Below, piece by piece: positions 20,716-32,010 of a stretch of DNA of 64,000 nt. The notes beneath the pieces were generated by a model that saw nothing but the letters and a program-made list of their open reading frames with translations, was not told the DNA's origin and made no database searches. The stretch comes from Delphinus delphis (taxonomy: Eukaryota; Chordata; Mammalia; Artiodactyla; Delphinidae), in the NCBI RefSeq assembly GCF_949987515.2, contig NC_082689.1:7679501-7743500 (forward strand), read 5' to 3'. The stretch's first letter is position 1, and each line of letters opens with the position of its first letter. The position numbers and the translations under genes are program-made.

Positions 20716-21495
20716 CAGGTAGGGTCCTTGAAACCAAGTCCCCCTAAAACTGAGTTCCGCTGCCGAGTTTATGATGAACGTCTCTATCCAAAACTTTATT
20801 CCCTTTCTCGTCCTGTCCCTGTTCCCCTCAGGATTGAGGAGGATCAAAGAAAAGGGGAAACTGAAACTGAGCAGGACCCACGAGGCCTTTCTGGGTACAA
20901 AAGCCCCGCTGTGTCCCCCATCTCTTGTTTGTAGGAATAAAGTCTCCTAGGCCTTCCCTGAGTTCCAAAGAACAGACACAAGTGGTTACTAATTAGAGAA
21001 GTGAGGGAATGCAGAAACAGAGGAAAGCCCTCAAGCAAGAAAAGTAAGAATAGCTTAGACAATAGAGTCACAGGACGTCTAGTTCCTTCTCAAGGATTAT
21101 ACATAACAATCTGACACAAATCTTTGAGGTGTTCTGCAGGAATGAAGACCCTCCCACCCAGGTGGAGGATGGTAACTACATACTGACCACATGCACTTAG
21201 ACCCCAGACTGGCTGGAACCAGAAGGTTGATGCTTAAGATTCCCAAAATAGCACCCGGACCACCAACCAATCAGAAGAAAGTCCACAATCTGCTCATGTA
21301 CCTCCAAACCCTCACCCTATATTGCTGCCTCTAAAACCCCTTCCCTGAAAGCCATCAGGGAGCTTGGGTCTTTTGAGCATGAGTTGCCCTTTCTCCTTGG
21401 TTGGCACCTGAAAAACACTTTACCACAACCAATGTCAGTAGATGGGCTTTGCTGATTGCTGGGGGAGGGTCTCCAAGATCCCTTTGGTAACATCC
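20716..21495 (+). mobile_element. LTR-like region (class I ERV type)
   Basis: Promoter-like parts occur in retroviral order: CCAAT context ('ccaaccaatcagaag', about 21265), a TATA-like 'ctatattgctg' (about 21320), then a pyrimidine-rich stretch with 'ccctttctccttggttggca' and 'caccacaacc'-like text as in gammaretroviral LTRs. No viral genes are attached. Boundaries and family are uncertain; the 5' part (20716-20930) may be a different sequence. Confidence 0.45.
20854..20871 (+). promoter_or_regulatory. ISRE-like motif
   Basis: Reads GGGGAAACTGAAACTGAG, a full match to the GAAANNGAAA core of interferon-stimulated response elements. Function is inferred only from the motif. Confidence 0.5.
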
Positions 21496-21499
21496 TGAG

Positions 21500-24400
21500 G
21501 CTTCAGGAAGACTCCTATCTTGGTTGCAAAGGAAAGAAACCAAGTGTGAAGTAGCTTTAGGGGGAAGGGAATTGATGGAAAGGCTCCTCATGGTACGTGA
21601 ACTACCACAAGGCAGAAAAGCCCACCACACGGAGGTGCCTCTGGGTCTCCTGGGCTGCGGGAAACCCGGTGCCTCCGAGGCGCTCCGTCTCCCTTCTCTG
21701 AGGCCGCTTCCCTTCCTCCTGGTGTACGCTGTTTCCTTCACGGTGACTTTCGGAAACATGAGCTTCTATGTCTTGCAGACTACCATCCTGGGGAGACAGT
21801 GACACGCTCTCCCAATTTTAGTTAGGACAGACCCCAGGAAAGAATGGGCCAGGTGCCCACCCCGGGTCCCATCAGAGATGTCGTGGTACAGAATGGTGGC
21901 TCCTGGGGACCCACGCAGGTGGGAGGGATGGGCTAGAAGCTGGGGAGCAGGTCCCATAAAGAGACAGGGCCCCTGGGAAAACAACCCCAGAGGCCCTTTG
22001 GCCCCGTTCACCGACCAAGCCCACTCCTGCCTTGGGGCCGTGCCCACAAGTAGCCCTGGGTGGTTCCTGGACGTCTCTGCCACCTATGCCCCCTCCTCAG
22101 CACTGCTTTTCCCCCGCTGCCATCAACACCGTCCCCACCACCTGCCACACTAGAAAGGCGACTTCCCCTCCTGACCATAAGCTTCCAGAGGACACGGCAC
22201 ATCAAAGGCACTCACTGCTGTTGATAAATGAGTGAAGGACAAAGGTCATATCGCCTCACGGCCCTGATGAGAATTCTCCCGGGGCTCGGATGGCCCACAG
22301 CACACAGGGCGCGCTCTCTGGCTGCCATAAGGGTCAGTGGGGATCTACCCCGTTCCTACCTCGCCAGCACCTCCCTGCCCGTCCTCTGGGCACCCTCTGA
22401 TCCTAGTGACCTCCACCCTTCACGGCTCATGTCAGGGATCTCCGAACCTCAGTTTCTTCGCCCACGTGGGCCAGCTGCGCGCACTTTCTTCTTCTGAGCA
22501 CCCACCCTTCACGGCTGGGAACACACACCCCAGCCTCTGAACTTCGCTAGAACCTTGTCCTGCAGTGACATCATTTGCATCTACGTCTCCCTCCCCCATG
22601 GCGACCGGAGGCGGCTCCTTGAGGACACGTGCAGGTGCTCTGGGACAGCTGGAGGAACTACCACGGCTTCCTTTTTGACGAGATTTGGGTCTCATCACCC
22701 CCTTTATCAACAGTCCCCTGAGCGAGGGGCCATAGGGGGCTGTCTCCCTCATTGGACCATGGACGTGTGCAGGCCAGTGCCCTGCGCGTGGGTGGTGTCA
22801 AGGACACCTGCTGAGTGAGTAGATGCAGATGAAGGACGCAGCTGACGTTGTGGGGTAGATCGCTAGGCCATTTGCTCTGAGCCCACAGGCAGGGCGTTTG
22901 GGGGAGGGCAAATGCCTGAACCCTGGACCTGGCTGGGCAGAGTCTGGCTGTGTCACTTTGGCCAGAGACCTACCTCCTTTCTGGGTGCAGTTCCTCCTTC
23001 TGTCAAATGGGGTGGAGGTGCCGGGGCTGCTATGTGTCCCCCAGCTCTAGGGCCATCAGGGCGAGGCCAGCCTCTGCTTCCCCAGCAAGTCCAGGCAGCA
23101 ACGGTCTTCCCTGCTGACCAAGCTGGCTACGATTTACCACAGTCTGGGACGCTGGGGCCGTGAGGAAGGGTGTCCAGCCTGCGTCCATGCTGCCCGAGAG
23201 AGGGCCCAGCACGCTGGCCCACCACCATCCTGAGGGCGCCCCTCCGCGGGGCTCTGCTCTGCCCTCAGCTCCCAGGCTCCACGGGAGGCCCTGGGGGACA
23301 GCGCGAGGAGAGAGGGGCTCTGCTCCTCTGGGGGCGGGCAGGTAAGAGGATGAGGGCAGGGCCGGGATGCCTGGCTGCCCAGGCTGCAGAAGCACCCAGA
23401 AACCTCTTCATCCAAATACCAAACCACTGGACCCTCACCATTTCCCTTCCAGATAGCTGGTTCTAGAAGGCTCTGGGGCAGGAGCAGAGAGGGAACGGTG
23501 GCCTCTGGGATGTCTTGGGGGTGGCAGGATGGACAGACCGAAAGCTGGTCAAGGTGCTGGAGGAGGAGAGAAGGGAACTCAGGGCGGGCACAGTGATGTC
23601 TCTTTTGTCCCCCTCTGGCACCCGGCCCAGCGCTGGGGGCATGTGAGCCACGGCCGGCCGGTGGCTGAGACCAAGGCAGCCAGGCCCCGTCACCACTCCA
23701 GCCACGGCGAAGCCCTCCTACAAGGTGCTCCATTGAAGTTTCCTTTGAAGAAAATTCACTGAAATCAGATCAAGTGAGCTTGTTAATACCAACACCCCAG
23801 GAATCAGCCTGGTGGAACTGGGACCTTGGTCCCCATGGGGTTTTAACCCTAGTTTCTGGCGGCTCCTGGGGAAGCCAACCTGTGTTTCTCTAGTCTGCTG
23901 GGGAAACTAGAAGCACAGGCTTAGGTCAAACCAGCCGGGGAGAGAGCCGAGTGCGGTGGCCTCCCACCTCTGCCCCTGGGTCCCCAAGGATCGCTTGGTG
24001 CTCAGGCAGATAGCAGGCAGTCGACTGGGCCAGGCCAGGGCCACCAGGAGCACACCTGCCCCTCTCTGGTCAGGAAGGCCGGTCTGGGGGCCTCTCCCCT
24101 CGGGCAGGGCCAGGCCTCGCTCTGCCCCCAGGTTCCCTTGCTGCTGCCAGGGCACAGGATCGGGACAGGAGATGCTGGGGTGCTGTCCCCCCCAAGGAAG
24201 GTGGAGAGGGCCACCCAGAGCTCCGGCCTTGTAAGTGGGGGTGGGCGGCACAGGGCCCAAGCCCCCGTCCTGGGGCCACGGGGGGCGGCAGCCGGCAGAG
24301 AGGAAGTGCTGGGGTGGGGATGGACACAGCTACATGCGGCGCGGTGACGGGTGAGCCTGCCGTCTTGCATACTAATTCCGTTTCTAATCAGCCAGAATGA

Positions 24401-24570
24401 GGGGCTGGCATCAATCTGCCACGCGGCCAGCTCTGAATCATCCTGGAACTGCCGGAAAGGCTCCCAAGGGTGGCAACCCCAGCTCAGCTGTGACGGGTGG
24501 AGCCCGGGCCAGGCCCCTGTCCTGGGTCCAAGGGGCACCCCACTACCCTGGCCACCCCGGTGCCCCACAC
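21500..24570. other. Intergenic interval between ALPI and DIS3L2
   Basis: About 3 kb, increasingly GC-rich. A faint L2-like trace lies at about 22160-22240. Long ORFs on both strands (for example 23134-23733 minus) have no domain or splice support. I call no gene. Confidence 0.45.
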
Positions 24571-24576
24571 ACCAGG

Positions 24577-24910
24577 CAGCACTCACACTTGATTTTATTC
24601 CATGACTCTGATTTACTGAAAACCCCTGGTTTTCTGGGCACGGGAGGGCAGTGGGTAACCTGGCAGAAGGGGCGCTGGCCTCCCAGGAGGACCAGGTCTA
24701 GCTCTGCGCTGCTGAGCACCGGCCAGCCCGCAGCCTTCCATCCAACCCCACTCTCCCCCTCCAGTTTGAAAACCAAGCTGCAAAAATAAAATAGAATGAA
24801 AAAATAAAAACAAAACCCTGAGTTGTTAAAAACCAAATTAAGAATCCCCTTTGGTGCCCGAAGTTCCTATTCCTAACGGGAGTGGGGGAGGGGTGGGCTG
24901 GCTGGCGGCT
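24577..24910 (-). other. DIS3L2: DIS3L2 3' UTR (inferred)
   Basis: 334 nt between the stop codon and the poly(A) site. It includes a U-rich block on the transcript strand at about 24781-24812. Confidence 0.65.
24594..24599 (-). terminator. DIS3L2: DIS3L2 poly(A) signal
   Basis: AATAAA on the minus strand 312 bp past the DIS3L2 stop codon. A GT-rich downstream element ('ggtgtgtgggg') follows at about 24560-24571, as expected for cleavage near 24575-24580. No closer AATAAA is seen. Confidence 0.7.
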
Positions 24911-25063
24911 TCAGTCCTGTTCCTCCGCGAGGTCCCGGCCGCCCTGCTCGTCCTGCCAGTCGAGGAGGCCCTCGGTGCCGGGTCGCTTCAGGATGGCGCT
25001 GTACTTGAGGGCCGTGGCCTCTGCCCGCAGCACCACCTCCACCAGGCTGAAGATGCTGACGAC
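24911..25063 (-). CDS. DIS3L2: DIS3L2 last exon
   Basis: 153 nt including TGA, acceptor CTCAG, phase 0. It begins [20 protein letters not shown] and ends in an acidic tail [10 protein letters not shown]. The first 30 residues are family-typical; the tail is divergent. Confidence 0.93.
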   Translation of the reverse strand, partial: VVSIFSLVEVVLRAEATALKYSAILKRPGTEGLLDWQDEQGGRDLAEEQD

Positions 25064-28000
25064 CTGAGGCAGAGCAGAGCCCAGCAGGGGACGCGGGTGC
25101 CGGTGAGGGGGTGGCCCGGGGGGCTGTCCACCCAGCCGGGCCCCGGGGCCCCTCGCTCTGCCTCCCTAGGCCTCCACTGGCTCATCTGTAAGCGGAGCTT
25201 GTTCAGGGCTGAGGCCGTGGGGTCCCGGTGCGAAGCAAAGGAGCCACGCGCTGCTGTGGGCAATGCCTGCTGGGGCCGCTCAGCGCCAGGGAGAAACCAC
25301 TGGGGTCCGGGTCTGCTCTTTGAAGCGTGTCGTAGGTAAAAAGCTGTTTCCTTGGGTCGGAGGTCTACGGTGTTCATCAGATTCTCAAAAGGACACCCGA
25401 AGTTAAGGGCCCTGCTTTAGGGAGGTAGGCAGAGGCCGCTGCCTCTCCCCAGGGTGGGTGATTCCGGGGAAGGAAGGTGCTGCCAGGAGGCTAGGCCCAA
25501 GGAGTGGTGACGGGGAGCCGCTGCCGGCCTCGCTGGGTAGAGCCGGAAATCGCAGCCGGGAGCCCAGGAGGGGAGGCCCGGGGAGCGCGCCCAGGAGGCC
25601 GGAGGGGGCTCGCCAAGAGTGGGGTGGACGGGGACCCAGTGGCGCTCCGGAAAAGCTGCCCCACCCCCGGGTCTGACCTGCTGCGCCGGCCCCTGCTCCG
25701 CGTCCTCAGGCTCCCAGACGAGCGTGAGCTCCGGCTTCTTGCCCACCTTCTGGAAACGGTATGACTGCAGGGGCAGCGCCTGGGGGTGCACACACCTGCA
25801 TCTCAGGACCCGGGCTCTAGGCGCCGCCTCTTAATCTCTGACCCTGCAAGGCCACCAGTGCTTGGAAGCAGCCCCTCGCCTTGGCCCGCCTCTGACTGGC
25901 CTCAAGGGAGCTCCCTGCCCTGCTGCCTGCCAGTGGCTGCTCGACCTCTGACGGGGGGTGGCCCGCACCCTTGCCTCTGGCCTCCGGCCAGCTTCTGGGC
26001 GGCCTTGAGAGGCCACCTTCACAGAGGGGCCTTCACTGAGGGGGGCACCGGTGGCTCCACGTGTCATTCGGGGCAGGTGGTGGGTCTGCCTCATCAGGGA
26101 CCATCCCTGTAGGGTCGAGGTGGACCGGGCACCTGAGGCTGGAGGGCTGCCGCCCCTCCCGGCCCTGGGTCTGTTAGCACAGACTGAGGGCTGGGTTGTG
26201 AGCAGAGGCGATCTAGACCTGAACTCCATGCTGTTCAGTGAGCTTCAGGACGAGAGCCCGACTTGATTCCTGCTGACTCCATTCTGTCTCTCCTGCTCTA
26301 ATCCATTTCATTCATGCCACTTTTATTCCACACTGTGTGCCGCGTTCTGCACTCCCCAAGGTCCTCTGGGTGTTGGGAAATTCAAAGCCAAGGTCAGGGG
26401 CCAGGTGGTGACTCACTAACCACAAGGTCAGCTGGAACAGGTCCCTCAGGTGGCATTAGACTGGCACCAAGTACCCTTGGAAAGAACCTCGAATGAAGCA
26501 GCCCCAGGGCAGGACCAGGGCAAGGGCCAGCCTCTTCCTGCTTCTCAGGGGACACAGCTTCCAGAGTGGCCACGGCCCATTCTCTCTGGTCTTTCCTTCC
26601 CCTATGTTCCTTTAAAAAACCTCCCGAAGCCTGCCTACCCCACTTCCTATACTGGTTATGGAGGGACCTGATCTCTGGTTGCTCAAGTCCCTGGGAAAGA
26701 GGCCTGACCCTCGGCCTGGATCCCTGATCCCAGGCAGGCGCGGCTGGCTGTCTCGGCAGGACCCATCGGGTGAGCGTGGTGCCAGCACAGCCCGCAGCTG
26801 AGCGAGGGGCGCAGTGTCACTGCTCGTGTGTCTACCAAGGGCTGTTTCCCCAGATGCTGGGGAAACAGGGAGGAGACCCAGCAGTGGGAACAGGCACAGG
26901 CAGGTGGGAAGGGAATGTGCTAGGTGGGCGCGGCTCGGTGCTCCCTCTGCCTGCTCAGAACACCCCTAACCTGGGCCCTGGCAGCCCCCAGTACTCACAT
27001 TACAGTAGATGCGCTTCTGTACCCCGTAGCGCAGCACCAGCACGTCGAAGGCTTGGCTCAGGACGCCCATCACCATGGCTTCCGACTCCAGTGGGCCGCT
27101 CTCCTGCATGGCAGGGCTCCAGCCAAGGCTCGGCCAGGGGATGCAGTCTCCCCCCAGGGCCCACCCCAGCTACCAAAGGCCCCGGACCCCTGGAGCCCTC
27201 CCTGTGAACAGGCGCCCTGGCGGGCAGGTGGGGTGGAGGGAAGGGGAGGGACGACAGGCTGGCGGCCTCACCTTGACCAGGATGGCAAAGAACAGGCTGG
27301 TGCTCAGCTCCTGCACACGCTTGGATGCCATGCGGCGGTCATTGCAGTGGTCAGCCTGCTTCTGCAGGGCCTCGGGCTCCACATCTGGAAGCTCCCTGTA
27401 GCCTGGGCAGAGAGTGGTCGGGGGCCCACTGGCGGGTGCTGTGTGTGTGCCGTCCTTGGCGGGGTTCTGGGCAGCATGGTGCCCCTGGCCCGGGTCAGAT
27501 GGGGCCTGGGAGCCCCGCGCAGAGCTGAGGCCTCCCTGATGCCCAGCTTGGGAGGGCCGAGAAAGGGCGGCTTGCCACGGTGAGGGCCCTCGAGCCCCTA
27601 GCACACGCTCACAGGGGAGGTTCTGGCACAGGCTCCCCTACTGCTTGGGCTGCCCACCCCTTGGGGCCTTCACAGTCATGGCAGTGTGGCCTCTGGCCGC
27701 CAGGCACCCACTCTGGGTGGGGGGAGTAGCCCTTAGCTGGGCCGAGGCTGGCACTGCCCCGTGCTGCACCCCTTACCCAGCGTGGCGGCCAGGAGGCGAT
27801 GCACCAGGACGTCAGCGAAGCGGCGGATGGGCGAGGTGAAGTGCGTGTAGAGCGGCACATTGAGGGCGTAGTGGCGGAACTGCGCCTGGTCCTGCAGCAC
27901 CCCCGAGCAGAAGTACAAGGCCATCTGGGGAGGTGGGGCGGACCTCAGAGCCTGGCCAGGCTGGGTGCGCGCTGGGTGTGCTCCGCGAGCCGGGGAGACT

Positions 28001-31000
28001 CAGAGCCTCACGAGGGGCGGTCTTGGGGGCGTGGACCCACCTGCCAAGCTGCGGGCAGCTGAGCAAAGCCGGGCAGGCCCGAGGACGTCAGGGGCTGTTC
28101 TGTGTGAGGGGACCCCTGGGGCTGCCATGAGACTGGGCGGAGCCGTGGGTGCCCTTGCCCCTCTCCTGCTGAAGGCAAGGGCAGGTCTTGCCCAGAGCCC
28201 CCTGCCAATGACCGGAAGTGGAGTAGGCCGGGGGGAGAGGCTGTGTTTCTTGCTGGGAACCCTTAAGATGCTGAAGGGACTCCTCCCTCAGAGCCCTGGG
28301 GGACCTGCCACCAAAGCCCTCGGGGAGGGGAGGGGAGGGGAGACCCTGTGCTGAAGTCAGAGGACAGCGGGGAGGGGCTGGAACTCATCCTCCTCCACAG
28401 CCGGTCGCTGCTGAGTCTTAACGGCTGTTACTGCCAGGAACCAGGAGGAGGGATCGTTTCTGGCTGGCCCCCTCCCCAGGACAGGGCTGGGGGAGCTACA
28501 CTGAAGTGGGGAGCAGGAGAGAAAGCCCGTGGGCCTGCCGGACCGGGGGCTGCAGGACTTCGCCAGGACACAAAGCCCAACACCACCATGTGGCCAGAGC
28601 GGGAGGTAGGAGAGAAGGTCCAGGATGCCCTCCACCCAGAGCAAAACGGGCGCCTGGCTCTTCCTCTCTGGCCCTGGTCCAGTCTTTGGTCTTAGCCGAC
28701 CTCCTGCCCTCTAGTCCTCATCCCTGCCCTGCTGAAGGCCACGCCTGCACCCCAGCACCTCTGTGCCCCCAATACTCCACCTCCCACCAGCCAAGGGAGG
28801 CAGTGGTTGGCCAGTCTCCCAGTCTCAGCCCTTCCTGCCCCTGACAACCTGTCCTGAGACCGAGACCCAGAGCTCTGAGTTCAAAAGGCCCTCCTGCAGG
28901 GCAGGAGTTAGGACTGTGGCCCAAGGAGAGACGCTGAGCTTCTCTAGGGGCCCAGCAAACAGCCTGGCCCACGCGGTGCAGCTGTGCTGAGAGCCTTGGC
29001 CACGGGCCCTGAAGCCGCTTGCCCTGCGCTCCCCGAGTTCTCAGGGCTGGGGATCCAGGACCCGCGGCTACCTGGGAGCAAGTGACCAGGTTCCTCTGCC
29101 AGGGCCAAAGTCACACCCTCGTGTGTTCGCTCGCTCCCTCCCTTGCCGCTTGCTCACCCTCACACCCTCCCGTGTGTTCGCACAAATGGACAGCCGGCTC
29201 CGGTTACTCTGTGCGTGACGGCCTTGGAATCCAGGACGCAGCTGGCGGTGCCCTGCTCGGCTACCCAACTCTGCTTCCCTTCCAGCTCCCACTGGGCCCT
29301 GGGTTACATCTCGGGTAAGTCATTGGGGGAGGGAGCAGCCTCCACTGTGAGCCATGTTTGGACCTTGTTCTCAGAAGTGGCCCAGTTCCCCAGATGAGCT
29401 GGGCTGAGGAGGGCAGAGGGCCCCGGCTCCCTTCCTGGGTGGCGAAGGCGCCTCTGGGCAGCGTGGGATGGGTGAGGGCCCAGAACTGGGACACAGACAG
29501 GGAACCAGGCACCACGGTCACTCTGGTCACTCCCTCACATCAGATCCGCAGGCAAAGGCTGGCCTCTGAGGTTGCTGGCAGGCAAGGCCAGGAGAAGCCG
29601 GGTCTGTTTCAGGCTCTGGGTGACTGGGCTCCTTTCCTTGGACCTCCGGGGCTGGGTTGGCCTTAGAGGTGGATGGCTTCCAGAGGCTGAGGGCAGGGAA
29701 CGGCAGCTTCGTCGGGCTTGTATGTGGTGTCAAGCCCAGTGGCCAGAGACACACGCCCCCCCCTCCATGGGGGGCGCTTTACAGTGCTTGGTGCGGGACA
29801 GACATCGGTGACTGGGGGCAGGGTAACGGCCGCCAGACCCAGACGGACCTGACGGTCCCATTCCTGGCAGAGCTGTGAGGTCTCAGAAAACAAGTCGGTT
29901 GCGACCAGCTGAGACGATCTTGTTCTTGGGAAACAGACTGAATCTGCCCAGTGACCGAGCCCCTGAATGATGGTCTATCACTGCTCCCAGGCCAGGCCGC
30001 GGCCCACCGCTGGACCCATTAGCACCCACAGCTCCCGCCGACCTGACAGTCCACGGGGGCGGCTGCTTCCCAAGATGCTCAGCCCCACAGGGGCTGGAGC
30101 ACGGCCTCGGACAGCTGCGACTGGCTGCCAGGAGCAAGCCCACTGTCTGCCTCCCAGGCGGCCGGCCTGTCCTCTAGCTGCAGACACAGCCTCACGGCCT
30201 CAATTCCCCCTCTCCCGGCCGGTTGCGACAGGGAGATTTCTCTGCCCGGGGCCCACAAGCCTCAGTGGGGGCTAAGGACCGGCCCCTGCGCAGGCTGCTC
30301 CGGGAGACCAACGTTCTCTTTCCCCTCCAGGGTCCCCACCTGACCATGAGTTGCTGACCAGGCCCCATTCCCTTGCCCGAGCTGGTCTGGTGTGTGGGGT
30401 CCGGGCCCTGGAGTCTTGGGACGTGCCCTGGCATGGCTCCCCACCTGCCGCCAGGAAACAGAGCCCCAGAGGCCATGCAGGGGGGCAGGGGGGCAGCAGG
30501 GCAGCGGGGCTTGAAATGTCTCCTCTAACTGAGCCCACAGGCAAGTCTGGGCAGGAGGCAGCAGGCCAAGCTCAGGAGCCCAGGGACTTCCTGTGCTGGG
30601 TGTTGCCGGGGGGCACCCTCCCCAACCCTCCCCTAAGGTTCTCCGAGCCCGCGGAGGCATGGGTGCTCCAAGGAGAAGGCGGAGGATGGAGGACTGGCCC
30701 TTCCTTACCTGCATGGGCCGGGAGCACATGTTGGTGAGCACCTCCTTCCGGGCCAGTGAGTACTTGTCATCTCCAAATGTCTCCATCAGACTTTTCTGGA
30801 AGGAACCCATGTGATACGCAGTCAGGCTTGGGGAGAGGCTCTGGGGCCCCATCACCCACTGATCATCTGGCCCTGGGGAGGAAAGGTCAGCCGAGGGGCC
30901 CAGCCCTGTTCAGATGGCCATGGGTGGGGCGCAGGGGGGCCGGCAGCCCCCAGACTGTGTCCCACACTGGGTCTGCCTCGAGGGTCCTGGCTTGAGGTCA

Positions 31001-31664
31001 GTCCTTCCATGTCCAGCTGGCTGGCCTGGGCGGGCTGGTTTACCCCAGGCCTGGAGCACAGATGGGGACAGTCTCCCTCCTGTGCAGTGCGAGCCGAGCA
31101 TGGATTCCTGAGCCCCATGCTGCTCAGTTCCAGGTGGGCAGCATCTGATACCCCTTCCCGTGAAGAACACCCCCTGGCTCCCAATAATCCCAGCCCCTAC
31201 GGAAGCCTCTGGGTCCGAGCCCGGCCCATCCCTGGCCACAGGACCCCTGCCCACAGCTGAGCCCTGAGGGGACTCCCTCCGTCTCCCGGGCTCCCTCCCA
31301 GGCCCTGTGAGTTGCAGGCTTTGTCCCCAGGCGCCCCCCTCTCCCTTGGGGTGGGGGTGGGGATCTGGCTAAAGGGTAACGGACCCTGGTGGGATGCAGA
31401 GGCTGCTGAGCCCGGCTCCCAGGCCTTCTTCCTCCTTCCCTAAGCAGGGCCTCCCCGGGCCCTGTGCTCCCAGCACTCACATTGAGGGCCCCTGCAGAGC
31501 TGAAGTCCATGGGCAGCCCCATCTGGTCACAGAATTCCACCAGGTCGTTGAGCATCTTGGTCTGGGGTGGGGGGTGCCGCCGTAGCAGGGCTCGCTCGGG
31601 GAAGGCGCAGTGGATCTTGCGGGCCACGGCCATGTTGGCCAAGAGCATGAACTCTTCCACGAGC
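24911..31664 (-). CDS. DIS3L2: DIS3L2, last seven coding exons (partial gene)
   Basis: DIS3L2 is a cytoplasmic, exosome-independent 3'-5' exoribonuclease of the RNase II/RNB family that degrades oligouridylated RNAs such as pre-let-7. Seven exons give 302 in-frame codons, from [18 protein letters not shown] to a TGA stop, all with GT-AG introns. They cover the C-terminal part of the RNB domain, including the hallmark [15 protein letters not shown] with its catalytic-site arginines, and the following S1 RNA-binding domain (about from [13 protein letters not shown] to the last exon). The acidic Asp triad that holds Mg lies in upstream exons outside the window. Similarity to the human protein is very high except for the last 20 residues, which are short, acidic and unlike human. 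N-terminal exons should lie to the right, beyond 64000. Confidence 0.94.
25678..25779 (-). CDS. DIS3L2: DIS3L2 exon, S1 domain part
   Basis: 102 nt (34 codons, phase 0), acceptor CCCAG, donor GTCAGA. It encodes [20 protein letters not shown] through EQGPAQQ. Confidence 0.93.
26999..27103 (-). CDS. DIS3L2: DIS3L2 exon, S1 domain start
   Basis: 105 nt (35 codons, phase 0), acceptor TGCAG, donor GTGAGT. It encodes [20 protein letters not shown] through VQKRIYCN. Confidence 0.95.
27272..27402 (-). CDS. DIS3L2: DIS3L2 exon
   Basis: 131 nt, acceptor CCCAG, donor GTGAGG. It encodes [20 protein letters not shown] through LFFAILVK. The segment [17 protein letters not shown] is nearly invariant in vertebrate DIS3L2. 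Confidence 0.96.
27777..27924 (-). CDS. DIS3L2: DIS3L2 exon with RNB signature
   Basis: 148 nt, acceptor CCCAG, donor GTAAGG. It encodes [20 protein letters not shown] to LLAATLG and includes [15 protein letters not shown], the RNase II family signature. Confidence 0.97.
27925..30708. other. DIS3L2: DIS3L2 intron, nothing recognised
   Basis: About 2.8 kb of GC-rich intron. It includes a G-rich 'gggga' repeat at 28320-28342 and a duplicated 'cgtgtgttcgc' motif at 29119 and 29171. No other exon or clear repeat is seen. Confidence 0.5.
30709..30795 (-). CDS. DIS3L2: DIS3L2 exon
   Basis: 87 nt (29 codons, phase 0), acceptor TCCAG, donor GTAAGG. It encodes [20 protein letters not shown] through CSRPMQ. 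Confidence 0.95.
31481..31664 (-). CDS. DIS3L2: DIS3L2 exon, furthest upstream found
   Basis: 184 nt, acceptor TGCAG, donor GTGAGT. The first base completes an Arg or similar codon; then [18 protein letters not shown] through FSSAGALN. The exon upstream of it, expected to end just before LVEEF, was not found in the window. Confidence 0.95.
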
Positions 31665-31844
31665 CTGCAGTGGGGAGGGACCGCGGGGGTCGTTCTTTCC
31701 TGCTTCTCTGCTGGCTGGCTCTCTTGCACCCTTGTGTCAGCTTCAAGCTGCCCCCCACCCCGGGCATCCAATCTACTTTGTTCCTGCAAGTTGCTTCCCC
31801 CTCATTCCTCGGCTCATGCCCCTCACGGCACTAACCAGTCTGTA

Positions 31845-32010
31845 CTCTTCCCTGCTGATGTGTTAGCTCGTGCGCTGGGTCTCCTACTAGATGGGGATCC
31901 TGGACAGCAGGGATGGTGCCTGTCTTATTCCCCCCTGTAGCCCTGGTGCTTGGGACCTCACCTGACCCAGAGAAGGTGCTCAGTAAAGATCTCTGCTGAA
32001 TGACTAAGCT
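31845..32010 (+). mobile_element. L2 3'-end fragment
   Basis: 'ggtgcctgtcttattccccc', 'ctggtgcttgggac' and 'gtgctcagtaaagatctctg' followed by 'ctgaatgact' match the L2 terminal block. Confidence 0.65.

Noticed and set aside
6250..24500. Search for a second alkaline phosphatase copy or pseudogene
   Set aside because: No sequence resembling [17 protein letters not shown] or the metal-site motifs was found on either strand, although this gene family is tandemly duplicated in other mammals.
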